Of a stretch of DNA of 64,000 nt, positions 51,380 through 59,322 are shown piece after piece (the stretch's first letter is position 1; each line of letters begins with the position of its first letter). Source of the DNA: Heyndrickxia shackletonii (GTDB lineage: Bacteria > Bacillota > Bacilli > Bacillales > Bacillaceae_C); contig NZ_LJJC01000004.1 in assembly GCF_001420715.1 (NCBI RefSeq), positions 711,734 to 775,733 on the forward strand. Direction: 5' to 3'. Below the pieces are notes generated by a model, which saw only the letters and a program-made list of their open reading frames with translations, did no database searches and was not told the DNA's origin. The position numbers were made by a program, and so were the translations under genes.

Positions 51380-52831
51380 TTATTTTGCTATCGTTTTTAC
51401 AATTTTTGATAAACGTTTAAGTCCATTCTCTATATTCGAAAGAGAGGCAAATGAATAGGATATCCGGAGATATTGATCAGCTTGGTTATCATAAACATTT
51501 CCCGGATTCAGTAATATTCCTTCTGTAAGTGCCATTTCAAATAATCTTCTCATTGAGAGCGACGGTAACAAACGCAACCAAATATAAAATCCTCCAGTTG
51601 GTTTTTCCCAAACTGCAATGTCAGAAAAATACTTGTTCAAAGTATCTAAAGTAAAGTCTCTGCGAGTTTTCAGTTGTTGTCTGACTTCATGAAGATGTTC
51701 ATAGTAAAGTCCGCTGGAAAGCCATTCTACTGCAGCCCACTGAGATAAAGAGCTAGAACCGTAATCCGTTTGCATTTTAATATCTGCTAAGTGCTCCACT
51801 ACTGGTTCTGGACCAACAATCCAACCGATACGAAAACCAGGACTTAAAGATTTAGATAAACTCCCCAAATAAAGTACAAGTCCATGTTTGTCAAAAGCCT
51901 TTATTGGTTTTGGCGGATTTTCATCAAACCATAATTCTCTGTATACATCATCTTCAATTAAAGGTAGTTGTTCTTGATGACAAATATCTAGTAATTGTTT
52001 GCGTCTTTCCAATGTCATTAAAGTTCCAGTAGGATTATGAAAGGAAGGGATGGTATAGAGTAAAGCAGCTTTTTGCTGTTTTTTATATTGTTGAATCAGA
52101 TTGGCTTGAATTCCTTCTTTATCCAACGGGATGCCCACTAGATGCATACCTGCTGATTGAAAGACATTTAATGAATGAAGATACGATGGCTTTTCTGTTA
52201 ATACGGTAGAACCCCTATGCAATAAACCAACACTAATAAGCTGTAGAGCTTGTAATGCACCTGATACGATTAAAATGGATGATGGTGAAGCAGGAATTCC
52301 TATTGTTTTTAAATAGTTAGCTATCTGTTCTCTTAATGGCAGCAACCCTTTTGGCTCTTCATAGCCATAAGAAATTTCTTTATTCGACAATTGATGGAAT
52401 ACTTTTTTCATAGATGTACTAGGAATCAGATGTGGCGATAATTCACCGGTTCCCAAACGAATGATGTTAGGGGAAAATTCCGCTTGATTTATTTCATGAA
52501 TCGTTGGCAAATTTGGCTTGTGCGTTCCGAAACTTACATATGAATTCCAATCAGGGGGAGGAGTAGTAGCTAGCAGGTTCCAAGTATTATTTACTACTTT
52601 TGTTCCACTGCCGCTTTTTCCCTCAATAAGTCCTTCAGCTATTAATTCCTCATAAGCAGTTACAACTGTACTTCTATTAACTTCTAAAACTTTTGCTAAA
52701 GTACGTTGAGGTGGGAGTTTATATCCTAAGGTCCACTCTCCATTGGATATTTTTTCTTTAATATAATCAGTTATTTGTTTATGTAATGGTACTGACGATG
52801 ACTTATTTGGCTTCCAATCGCTTTTAAACAT
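51380..52831 (-). CDS. MocR family regulator (GntR helix-turn-helix plus aminotransferase domain)
   Basis: A 483-residue two-domain protein. The N-terminal GntR winged helix (about 10-75: PLHKQITDYIKEKISNGEW, LAKVLEVNRSTVVTAYEELI) is joined to a class I aminotransferase-like domain with the PLP-site features SGALQALQLIS, TIPSFHNPTGTLM, LIEDDVYRELWFDE and the PLP Lys in YLGSLSKSLSPGFRIGW. Such regulators (GabR, PdxR) sense an amino acid or vitamer through PLP. It is divergent from a LysE exporter. Confidence 0.9.
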   Translation of the reverse strand: MFKSDWKPNKSSSVPLHKQITDYIKEKISNGEWTLGYKLPPQRTLAKVLEVNRSTVVTAYEELIAEGLIEGKSGSGTKVVNNTWNLLATTPPPDWNSYVSFGTHKPNLPTIHEINQAEFSPNIIRLGTGELSPHLIPSTSMKKVFHQLSNKEISYGYEEPKGLLPLREQIANYLKTIGIPASPSSILIVSGALQALQLISVGLLHRGSTVLTEKPSYLHSLNVFQSAGMHLVGIPLDKEGIQANLIQQYKKQQKAALLYTIPSFHNPTGTLMTLERRKQLLDICHQEQLPLIEDDVYRELWFDENPPKPIKAFDKHGLVLYLGSLSKSLSPGFRIGWIVGPEPVVEHLADIKMQTDYGSSSLSQWAAVEWLSSGLYYEHLHEVRQQLKTRRDFTLDTLNKYFSDIAVWEKPTGGFYIWLRLLPSLSMRRLFEMALTEGILLNPGNVYDNQADQYLRISYSFASLSNIENGLKRLSKIVKTIAK

Positions 52832-52865
52832 CAAGATGGTTCTCCTTTTTTAATTATTATATTAC

Positions 52866-52897
52866 TTGGTTGGTTTGGATTCCATCCAATTGGTTGG
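52866..52897 (+). promoter_or_regulatory. MocR operator candidate
   Basis: Two direct repeats TTGGTTGG (52866-52873 and 52890-52897) lie 24 bp apart, with an inverted repeat TTGGAT-TCC-ATCCAA (52875-52889) between. Direct-repeat pairs of this spacing are typical of MocR-type binding sites. Confidence 0.6.
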
Positions 52898-52964
52898 AGA
52901 CAAAAGCAAAACTTCAAAATAAAATAAGATTCGTTGAATCCTATATAAGAAAGGGAGAACATAG

Positions 52965-53582
52965 ATGTTAGAAGCATTTTTTCATGGTTTTATTCTTGCA
53001 TTAGGGCTGATTCTTCCTCTTGGTGTCCAAAATGTTTTTGTTTTTAATCAAGGGGTACTTCAGCGACGTTTTGCTCATGCGCTACCAGTCATCATAACAG
53101 CTTCTTTGTGTGATACTCTCTTAATCCTAGTATCTGTTTTGGGTGTTTCATTTGTTATTTTAGGCTCGTACTGGATAAAGATGATTTTAATTGGGGCAGG
53201 TTGTATTTTTTTAATCTATATGGGATGGACCACATGGAATAGTAAACCAAGTAGTGAAAGGGAAGTAAGTGCGAATAAATTTTCTTTAAAGAAACAAGTA
53301 TTGTTTGCAGCTTCAGTTTCCTTACTCAACCCTCATGCCATCATGGACACTGTAGGTGTAATCGGAACAAGTTCATTAAGATACCAAGGGGAAGATAAAG
53401 TAATCTTTGCTTTTGCTTGTATATTGGTTTCATGGATTTGGTTTTTGGGGCTTGCACTGATTGGTCGAATAAGTGGAGAACTTGATAAATCCGGAAAATT
53501 TTTGTTGATATTAAATAAAATATCAGCCCTAGTAATGTGGGGGGCAGCAGTATATCTTTTGTTTACTTTAATTAGTAAATAG
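52965..53582 (+). CDS. LysE family amino acid exporter
   Basis: A 205-residue membrane protein with six predicted spans, matching the LysE/ArgO group: FHGFILALGLILPLGVQNVF, VFNQGVLQRRF, SLCDTLLILVSVLGVS, and SLLNPHAIMDTVGVIG. Exporters of this group expel basic or other amino acids. AAAGGGAG precedes the ATG. The divergent MocR gene is the probable regulator. Confidence 0.9.
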   Translation: MLEAFFHGFILALGLILPLGVQNVFVFNQGVLQRRFAHALPVIITASLCDTLLILVSVLGVSFVILGSYWIKMILIGAGCIFLIYMGWTTWNSKPSSEREVSANKFSLKKQVLFAASVSLLNPHAIMDTVGVIGTSSLRYQGEDKVIFAFACILVSWIWFLGLALIGRISGELDKSGKFLLILNKISALVMWGAAVYLLFTLISK

Positions 53583-53615
53583 CACGAGTTTTGGGTTGTA
53601 GTGAAGTAATGTACT

Positions 53616-53640
53616 CGTTAAAAGGGCAGGGGAGTTGAAA
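53616..53640. repeat. Cassette-boundary palindrome, copy 7 (degenerate)
   Basis: CGTTAAAAGGGCAGGGGAGT then TGAAAC resembles the boundary repeat core. It is part of a longer hairpin (GCAGGGG and CCCCTGC, 53632-53692) between LysE and LysR genes. Confidence 0.4.
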
Positions 53641-53699
53641 CGGGATTTACTTGCAATAAAACACATTACTATCTCAACATGCCCCTGCTCTACATATTA

Positions 53700-54611
53700 T
53701 TACCCCAACGATCGATTAGAAAGATCCTCTACACTTTGTATGAAAGACTGCAATTCGTCTATAAATATTTTTGCAGCTTTCCCCATAAATTTGTCCGTTC
53801 GATAGATGATGCAAATATCCTGACTTGGTGTAGGATTGAGTAGCGATACGGCAGAAATGTTATCACGTTTCAGGTAATCAAGCAGCAGTCGCGGAAGAAT
53901 TGCCGCTCCTATTCCTTGTTCAACTAAAGACAGAAGTGTTGATAACGTTGAGGTTACAATGGAATTGTCTATAGTAATCCCTTTTTCTTTACAACTAGAA
54001 TGAACTACCCTTGAAATCTGGTGCTCGGGACCGAACATTACTAGTTTAAGTTGCTGTAATTGTTCAAAGGGAATCGCCTTTGACTTCGCAACGGGGTGAT
54101 CTGAATGAATAGCCAAAGCAAACTCCTCATGGAACAAAGGGATGATTGAGATGCGAGGATCAGGATTCGTAGGGACAATGGTAACTCCTAGATCCCTTGT
54201 TCCGTTGACAACCTGTTCATACACATCCACGGTTTCCGTAACGCTAATGGAAAGTTTGGGATATGTACGGTGGAAATTGATCAACAATGTATCAAACAGC
54301 AAATCTCCGTCTCCTGGAAGAATCCCAATGTCTAGCATGCCGCCTTCCATTCTCTTCAGATCGGTAATCGCTCCCTTTATATAGTCGATACGATCGAAAA
54401 TGATTTCACTTTGCTCCAGCAAGATCTTTCCTGCTTCTGTCAATGCAATCCGCTTGCCAATACGGTCGAACAAGGGCATCCCGAGCTCATTTTCCAAAAA
54501 TTTAATCTGCTGACTCAAATTAGACTGTGTCGTGCATAGGTTCTCGGCCGCCCTTGTGAAATGCAATTCCTTACAAACTGCGGCAAAATACTCAAGCTGT
54601 CTAAATTCCAT
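53700..54611 (-). CDS. LysR family transcriptional regulator
   Basis: A 303-residue LysR protein. The N-terminal helix-turn-helix is MEFRQLEYFAAVCKELHFTR then AAENLCTTQSNLSQQIKFLE, followed by a two-lobed effector domain (MLDIGILPGDGDLLFDTLLI, GIGAAILPRLL). It is divergent from the DinB/SnoaL pair, with a perfect palindrome between, so it likely controls them and itself. Confidence 0.9.
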   Translation of the reverse strand: MEFRQLEYFAAVCKELHFTRAAENLCTTQSNLSQQIKFLENELGMPLFDRIGKRIALTEAGKILLEQSEIIFDRIDYIKGAITDLKRMEGGMLDIGILPGDGDLLFDTLLINFHRTYPKLSISVTETVDVYEQVVNGTRDLGVTIVPTNPDPRISIIPLFHEEFALAIHSDHPVAKSKAIPFEQLQQLKLVMFGPEHQISRVVHSSCKEKGITIDNSIVTSTLSTLLSLVEQGIGAAILPRLLLDYLKRDNISAVSLLNPTPSQDICIIYRTDKFMGKAAKIFIDELQSFIQSVEDLSNRSLG

Positions 54612-54701
54612 CCCCTACTTCCCCTTCCCCTTTTTAATAATTGATCTTCATTCTTTATTATAATAGATGACCTATTTTATTCCAGTTAATCATTACTGAA
54701 A

Positions 54702-54718
54702 CCGATTAATTAAATCGG
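54702..54718 (+). promoter_or_regulatory. LysR operator candidate
   Basis: CCGATTAATTAAATCGG is a 17-bp perfect inverted repeat containing a T-N11-A frame. It lies between the LysR gene and the divergent DinB gene. Confidence 0.6.
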
Positions 54719-54800
54719 AATCTCGTGATTGTTGCTTGTTGAAGAGAAAGTTACACTTTAGATGTGAAAGCAAAACAATTTAACGGGAGGAATTTTAATT

Positions 54801-55265
54801 ATGGAAAAATCGATTATTACTACTGGAAAGGTTCTACGTCAAATCTTGATTGGTCAGCTTCAGAACATTTCGGAAAATCAATTTGATATTCAAGCGAAAG
54901 GTTTCAATAACACGATTCGCTGGAATCTAGGTCACATAGTGTACTGGATGGATAAATACTCGCAGTTATCATTCGGACTTAAATCTGACATTCCAACTGA
55001 ATACGAAATGCTATTTGGGTCCGGAACCAAACCTTCGGAATGGACTACTACGCCACCCTCGAAAGAAGAGCTGCTTGAACAATTAAAGGCTCAGCTTATC
55101 TGTTTCTCAGAGCTAACACCCGAAATGTTGGATATGAATCTGGAATCACCATTTATCATGGGACCATTCCAGTTCGTGTCCTCCGGGGAGTTGTTTAACT
55201 TCGCTCTGATGCATGAGGCTATACATCTTGGGGTTATTTCGAGCCAGCTTAAAGCAATCCAATAA
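54801..55265 (+). CDS. DinB family protein
   Basis: A 154-residue four-helix bundle protein: TGKVLRQILIGQLQNISENQ, TIRWNLGHIVYWMDKYSQLS (His in first helix pair), and FALMHEAIHLGVISSQLKA with His residues near the end. These His positions are where DinB/YfiT proteins bind a metal. Many DinB proteins act as thiol-dependent transferases. GGGAGG precedes the ATG; the SnoaL-like gene follows after 42 bp. Confidence 0.8.
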   Translation: MEKSIITTGKVLRQILIGQLQNISENQFDIQAKGFNNTIRWNLGHIVYWMDKYSQLSFGLKSDIPTEYEMLFGSGTKPSEWTTTPPSKEELLEQLKAQLICFSELTPEMLDMNLESPFIMGPFQFVSSGELFNFALMHEAIHLGVISSQLKAIQ

Positions 55266-55307
55266 AGGTAATAACATGCCAGCTCTAAAAAAGGAGATTG
55301 ATGCTAT

Positions 55308-55706
55308 ATGAAACCGGATCAAGTCCTACTTCAATACTTCCACAATTTAGTGGATATGGATAAGGCCCTCAGTTATGTACACAAAGACGCTACGTTTATC
55401 GCTGCATTCGAGAAGGAGTCAGATAGACACCATTTTTATGGGACTTATTACGGGGTAGAGGGTGTAAGGACGCTATTATCCAAGTTCCAGAAAGATCTAG
55501 ATACCCAGGAATTCGAAATCAATAAGGTACTTGCTGATGAAACCACAGCTTTAGCTTGGGGAAGATTTAAGCATCTGATCCGTCCTACCGGAAAAATGTT
55601 TGAAAGCTATTGGGCCGTGGTTTGCGAAGTGGAAGATGGCAAGATTAAGTATTTCCGTGGTTTTGAAGATACTGGGGCCTTGGAGGCAGCATTTTTAGTA
55701 GATTAA
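55308..55706 (+). CDS. SnoaL/NTF2-like protein
   Basis: A 132-residue protein with the SnoaL pattern: LLQYFHNLVDMDKALSYVHK, DATFIAAFEKES, YYGVEGVRTLLSKF, then strands with TTALAWGRFKHLIRPTGKMF and KIKYFRGFEDT. Its likely role is small-molecule binding or catalysis. AAAAAGGAG precedes the ATG. It is cotranscribed with the DinB gene, probably under LysR control. Confidence 0.75.
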   Translation: MKPDQVLLQYFHNLVDMDKALSYVHKDATFIAAFEKESDRHHFYGTYYGVEGVRTLLSKFQKDLDTQEFEINKVLADETTALAWGRFKHLIRPTGKMFESYWAVVCEVEDGKIKYFRGFEDTGALEAAFLVD

Positions 55707-56010
55707 TTTTTCCTGGTAAGCATTAATAGGGGGATTATCATTAATAAAAAAACAATTTCAAGGGTTATGAGAATTTCTGCGAATAAGAGAGCACACGAGT
55801 GATATTCGTATCCTACCGAGGGAGTGAAAGTAAGAAACAAAAAAACTGCTTAATGTATTAAAGAAAGGCGTATTTTGCTCGACGAGATCTTTGTCCTGCG
55901 GGCAGGTACGTTCTACCCCGGATACCTTGATTATACGAACGTGCTCAGGTTAGTTTTTAAACAGGAAATAATGGACTAATCCATAGCATATGAATGTGTA
56001 TTAAGTTTTA
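55707..56010. other. Intergenic region with unidentified remnant
   Basis: A GC-richer patch at about 55875-55950 (CTCGACGAGATCTTTGTCC, CTGCGGGCAGGTACGTTC) differs from its surroundings and may be a fragment of a gene from elsewhere. No frame or start could be assigned. Confidence 0.3.
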
Positions 56011-56056
56011 CCTAAAAACAAGCACGCTACGAAAAAGTAGCTTGCTTGTTTTTAGG
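56011..56056. terminator. Bidirectional terminator
   Basis: CCTAAAAACAAGC and GCTTGTTTTTAGG, with GCTAC and GTAGC forming an inner part of the stem. It serves the DUF2798 gene on the reverse strand. Confidence 0.8.
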
Positions 56057-56528
56057 TATTGAGATGTTGCGTAGATGGTTTAATGTATTTAGTCAAAAGC
56101 CAACGTGATATTGGTCCAACAATTAGTAATTGCGATGGAAGAGCCACGATAAAGTTTAAACCAACAGTTTTAATGTATGCGCTGAAAACGGAACCTTCAA
56201 TTCCTGTCATAATAGCCGTTAAAATAAGTCCATATATCGACATAATAAGAACCATCATAGGGACCATGCAAAAAGCAAGCGCCACAATAAAGTTGAGTTC
56301 TTTAGATTTTTCATAAGGGAGAGATAATGCAATTTTGCGTGCTCTCGGTTCTACTAATGATTCCGTGACAAAAGCAAGGAGGAATATTATGACAAATTGA
56401 ACAATTCCTCTACCAACTGTAAAAGATGAAACTCCGTGTAAAATTGTATTGTAAACAGACATAATAAGAACCATTCCAAAACACATAAATAACCCGAAAA
56501 TTATGCCCTCTTTTTTATTATTTGGCAA
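56052..56528 (-). CDS. DUF2798 membrane protein
   Basis: A 158-residue protein with four hydrophobic helices arranged as two similar halves (GLFMCFGMVLIMSVYNTIL and ALAFCMVPMMVLIMSIYGLI), typical of DUF2798. The start is TTG with AAAGGATG upstream. Function unknown. It ends at the bidirectional terminator. Confidence 0.8.
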   Translation of the reverse strand: MPNNKKEGIIFGLFMCFGMVLIMSVYNTILHGVSSFTVGRGIVQFVIIFLLAFVTESLVEPRARKIALSLPYEKSKELNFIVALAFCMVPMMVLIMSIYGLILTAIMTGIEGSVFSAYIKTVGLNFIVALPSQLLIVGPISRWLLTKYIKPSTQHLNT

Positions 56529-57016
56529 TTAAAACATCCTTTCTTTCAGAGAATAATGTAATTATATAGGTTCAATTTTTTTCGCATAAGTGACATGTTT
56601 GTGAACTTTATATTAGTCTAACTAGTCTGTGTTTTTCGGGTGATCGTCTGCCCGCAGATTTTCCACATCCAAAGCAGGATTTTTAGAGATGTTGTCGTAT
56701 TGCATTTTTATACGATAGTGAATAGTATTTTAGTTTTACTTATCATTTGTTTTGCATATACATACCAACAGCCAATATAAACAACTGGGAAATCCACAGA
56801 TTATACAGCTTTGTGTTTGCAATCTCCACCAAAAAGATTGGGAATAAAAGCCGTGGATATAAATTGGGATGACATTAGGATGGGGAAATTTTCTATTTAT
56901 AAACGGTAACGCTGAAAACTAAAAATGGAAAAGAGCTAACTGTTTGGATGGAAGTGTATAAGACAAAACATATAGTATTTTTATTTTGTGTCACGAAATT
57001 ATTTGGAGGGATGAAC
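56529..57016. other. Intergenic region, nothing identified
   Basis: No supported gene, repeat or promoter apart from AT-rich stretches. A frame extending the aldo/keto reductase upstream to 56948 has no ribosome binding site. Confidence 0.4.
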
Positions 57017-57961
57017 ATGGAATACCGTCGTTTAGGAAGAACAGGATTAAAAGTGAGTGAAATAAGTTTAGGGAGCTGGCTTACATATGGTGGTTATGTG
57101 GAGGAAGAAAATGCTACAGCTTCTATTGATAAGGCTTATGACCTTGGGATAAACTTTTTTGATACTGCCAATGTTTATATGCAAGGGGGAGCAGAAATTG
57201 TAGTCGGAAAAGCCCTAAAGAAGTACGTACGTGATTCCTACGTTTTAGCCACAAAGGTATTCTGGCCAATGGGTGATGGGCCGAATGATCGTGGGTTATC
57301 CCGAAAACATGTAATGGAACAATGTCATGCGAGTCTAAAACGTCTGAACACCGATTATGTGGATATTTATTATTGTCATCGTTTTGATCAGGAAACGCCA
57401 CTCGATGAAACATTGCGGGCTTTAGATGACCTTGTGCGCCAAGGAAAAGTATTATATATCGGGGTTAGTGAATGGACAGCTGAGCAAATTACAGAAGCGG
57501 TGCATCTTGCAGACAAAAAGCTCCTTGACCGAATTGTAGTGAATCAGCCACAATACAGCATGCTTGAACGGTATATTGAAAAGGACATCATCCCAGTATG
57601 TGAAAAACATGGTATTGGCCAAGTCGTTTGGTCTCCTCTTGCCCAAGGTCTTTTAACTGGTAAATATCAGAAGGGTTCTCAGGCACCTGCAGGAAGCCGT
57701 GCATCACAAGAAAAATACAGTAATCTTTTTGGATTACTAACGGAGGAGAATCTCGATAAAGTGGAACTACTAAAAGAGGTCGCCAACGACAATGACATGT
57801 CACTTGTCACCCTCGCACTATCGTGGATTTTGCGACAACAAAATGTCTCCAGTGCTCTTGTAGGGGCGAGCCGCCCTGAACAAATAGAGGAAAATGTAAA
57901 AGCATCAGGTGTAAAGTTAAATGATGAAACACTCGCTCGAATTGAGGATATTTTAAGATAA
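57017..57961 (+). CDS. Aldo/keto reductase (potassium channel beta-subunit type)
   Basis: A 314-residue TIM-barrel oxidoreductase beginning MEYRRLGRTGLKVSEISLGS. The catalytic tetrad is visible: Asp and Tyr in FFDTANVYMQG, Lys in VLATKVF and His in YYCHRFD. NADPH contacts are in SPLAQGLLTGKY and VGASRPEQIEEN. The ATG at 57017 has GGAGGG six bases upstream; the longer frame lacks such a signal. A terminator follows. Confidence 0.9.
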   Translation: MEYRRLGRTGLKVSEISLGSWLTYGGYVEEENATASIDKAYDLGINFFDTANVYMQGGAEIVVGKALKKYVRDSYVLATKVFWPMGDGPNDRGLSRKHVMEQCHASLKRLNTDYVDIYYCHRFDQETPLDETLRALDDLVRQGKVLYIGVSEWTAEQITEAVHLADKKLLDRIVVNQPQYSMLERYIEKDIIPVCEKHGIGQVVWSPLAQGLLTGKYQKGSQAPAGSRASQEKYSNLFGLLTEENLDKVELLKEVANDNDMSLVTLALSWILRQQNVSSALVGASRPEQIEENVKASGVKLNDETLARIEDILR

Positions 57962-58038
57962 GGATCTGTAAAAAATTAGGTAATACCTTTTCACTATGAG
58001 TTCTTGTTAGACTAAAGAGTGCAAGAGTCAAAGAATCA

Positions 58039-58064
58039 GGGTTGCTGCGGCAATCCTTTTTTTT
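58039..58064 (+). terminator. Terminator after the aldo/keto reductase gene
   Basis: GGGTTGC and GCAATCC with a TGCG loop, followed by eight T residues. A MITE is inserted immediately after the T-tract. Confidence 0.8.
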
Positions 58065-58068
58065 GTTA

Positions 58069-58343
58069 GGGTCTGTTATAACTGAATGTTGATTTTACCT
58101 TTTGAAAAATAAACGGAAAATTTCCGTTTAAATTTGGAAATACTCCTATTTCCCTAAAAATAAGGGGAGGTTTTCCGGTTATCTTATCCAAATCCTTGGA
58201 TTTTGTCCTATTTTAGAGAAGTTAATCGGAATATTTCCGCTTATATCTGCTTCTTAAGCCTCCCTTATATGCATTAGCCGGAAATTCTCCGCCTATGAAT
58301 TCTCATACCTAAACGAAAATCAACAATGAAAAATAATAGAGCC
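58069..58343. mobile_element. MITE copy 3 (inverted), with 8-bp target duplication
   Basis: 275 bp, inverted relative to copies 1 and 2. Ends are GGGTCTGTTATAACTGAATG and the complement of GGCTCTATTATTTTTCATTG, both running into TTGATTTT. The flanks TTTTGTTA (58061-58068) and TTTTATTA (58344-58351) differ by one base, fitting an eight-base target duplication as made by IS1595-family elements. No ORF inside. Confidence 0.85.
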
Positions 58344-58507
58344 TTTTATTAATAAGCAACCGCGGCAGGTTTGTTGAAGAAGGGAAATAGATGGGGAACT
58401 AGTGGGAAAGCTCAAATACATCGAAAAAACTATTATATAAAACAGGACATTTGTTAGTATATGGTAAAATATATATATATAAAATGATTATTAAAGGAGG
58501 CTAATTG

Positions 58508-59065
58508 TTGAGAAAAATTTTGGTGATGTCCGTAATTTTAGTTTTTGCTTTAGTGGGTTGTAGTTCAAGCAATATGTCGAATGATAACATTAAGGCAAAC
58601 AAGGAAAAAAGCAAATCCAAGGTTTCAATCAATAATAATACCACCACTAAGACTAGCCATAATAAATCGAATGGGGCATCCAAGCTGCCTCTTAGAAAAG
58701 ATGGGAAATGGGTTCAACTGGGAGCAAGATTATATTATCTACAAGGAACTGTTAAAGGGATTAAAAAGAATAGAGACGGAAAAAAAGTATTAAATTTACT
58801 TGTAGAGAAAGCATTTCAAAATTCAGCATCTGGAGCGAAAAACCCATACAAAATCGGAAAAATATACTCCTTTATTATAAAAACAATGCCTTCTATGGAT
58901 CTGAATCAAAAAAGGGTAATTATTTACGGAGGGCAAGTGACCTCAAACGACCAAGATAATTTTATCGGTGCCAAAGTGGTTTATTTTCAATCAAAGAACA
59001 AATTTGTTGATTTTAAAGGTAAACCTGCTATTATTCCGCCAAAAGATTATCCTTATGAATTTTAA
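58508..59065 (+). CDS. Lipoprotein, unknown function
   Basis: A 185-residue protein with a lipoprotein signal (LRKILVMSVILVFALVGC, Cys at about residue 18), an Asn/Lys/Ser-rich linker and a beta-rich C-terminal domain (WVQLGARLYYLQGTVKGIKK, RVIIYGGQVTSNDQDNFIGA). The TTG at 58508 lies seven bases after AAAGGAGG. I do not recognise the domain. It stands alone. Confidence 0.7.
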   Translation: MRKILVMSVILVFALVGCSSSNMSNDNIKANKEKSKSKVSINNNTTTKTSHNKSNGASKLPLRKDGKWVQLGARLYYLQGTVKGIKKNRDGKKVLNLLVEKAFQNSASGAKNPYKIGKIYSFIIKTMPSMDLNQKRVIIYGGQVTSNDQDNFIGAKVVYFQSKNKFVDFKGKPAIIPPKDYPYEF

Positions 59066-59130
59066 CTCATTGGAATACGTGTAATATGGGGGCCTTGAAC
59101 TGATAATCTTTTAAAGATTAAAAGGTCTTA

Positions 59131-59156
59131 TTCAACTAAACGGGGTTTTAGTTGAA
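59131..59156. repeat. Cassette-boundary palindrome, copy 8 (perfect hairpin)
   Basis: TTCAACTAAA, CGGGG and TTTTAGTTGAA form a perfect hairpin: the most symmetrical member of the family. It follows the lipoprotein gene with another small stem just before it. Confidence 0.65.
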
Positions 59157-59322
59157 CAATCATATCTTTTAAAAAGTAACCCTTTTAGGCTTGAATATGG
59201 TATTGTACCAAACCCAAGCCTAGGATTTTAATTACAATTTAATAGATTGGTAAACTATTGTTCGTAAAAATTTCTAAAGTATCATCAATTTCTTCTGTGA
59301 TTTCCACGTCCCTGGCTCAGTG
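59157..59322. other. Spacer with hairpin
   Basis: TAGGCTTG and CAAGCCTA (about 59187-59216) form an eight-base stem with a 20-base loop, without a strong T-tract. No gene. Confidence 0.4.
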
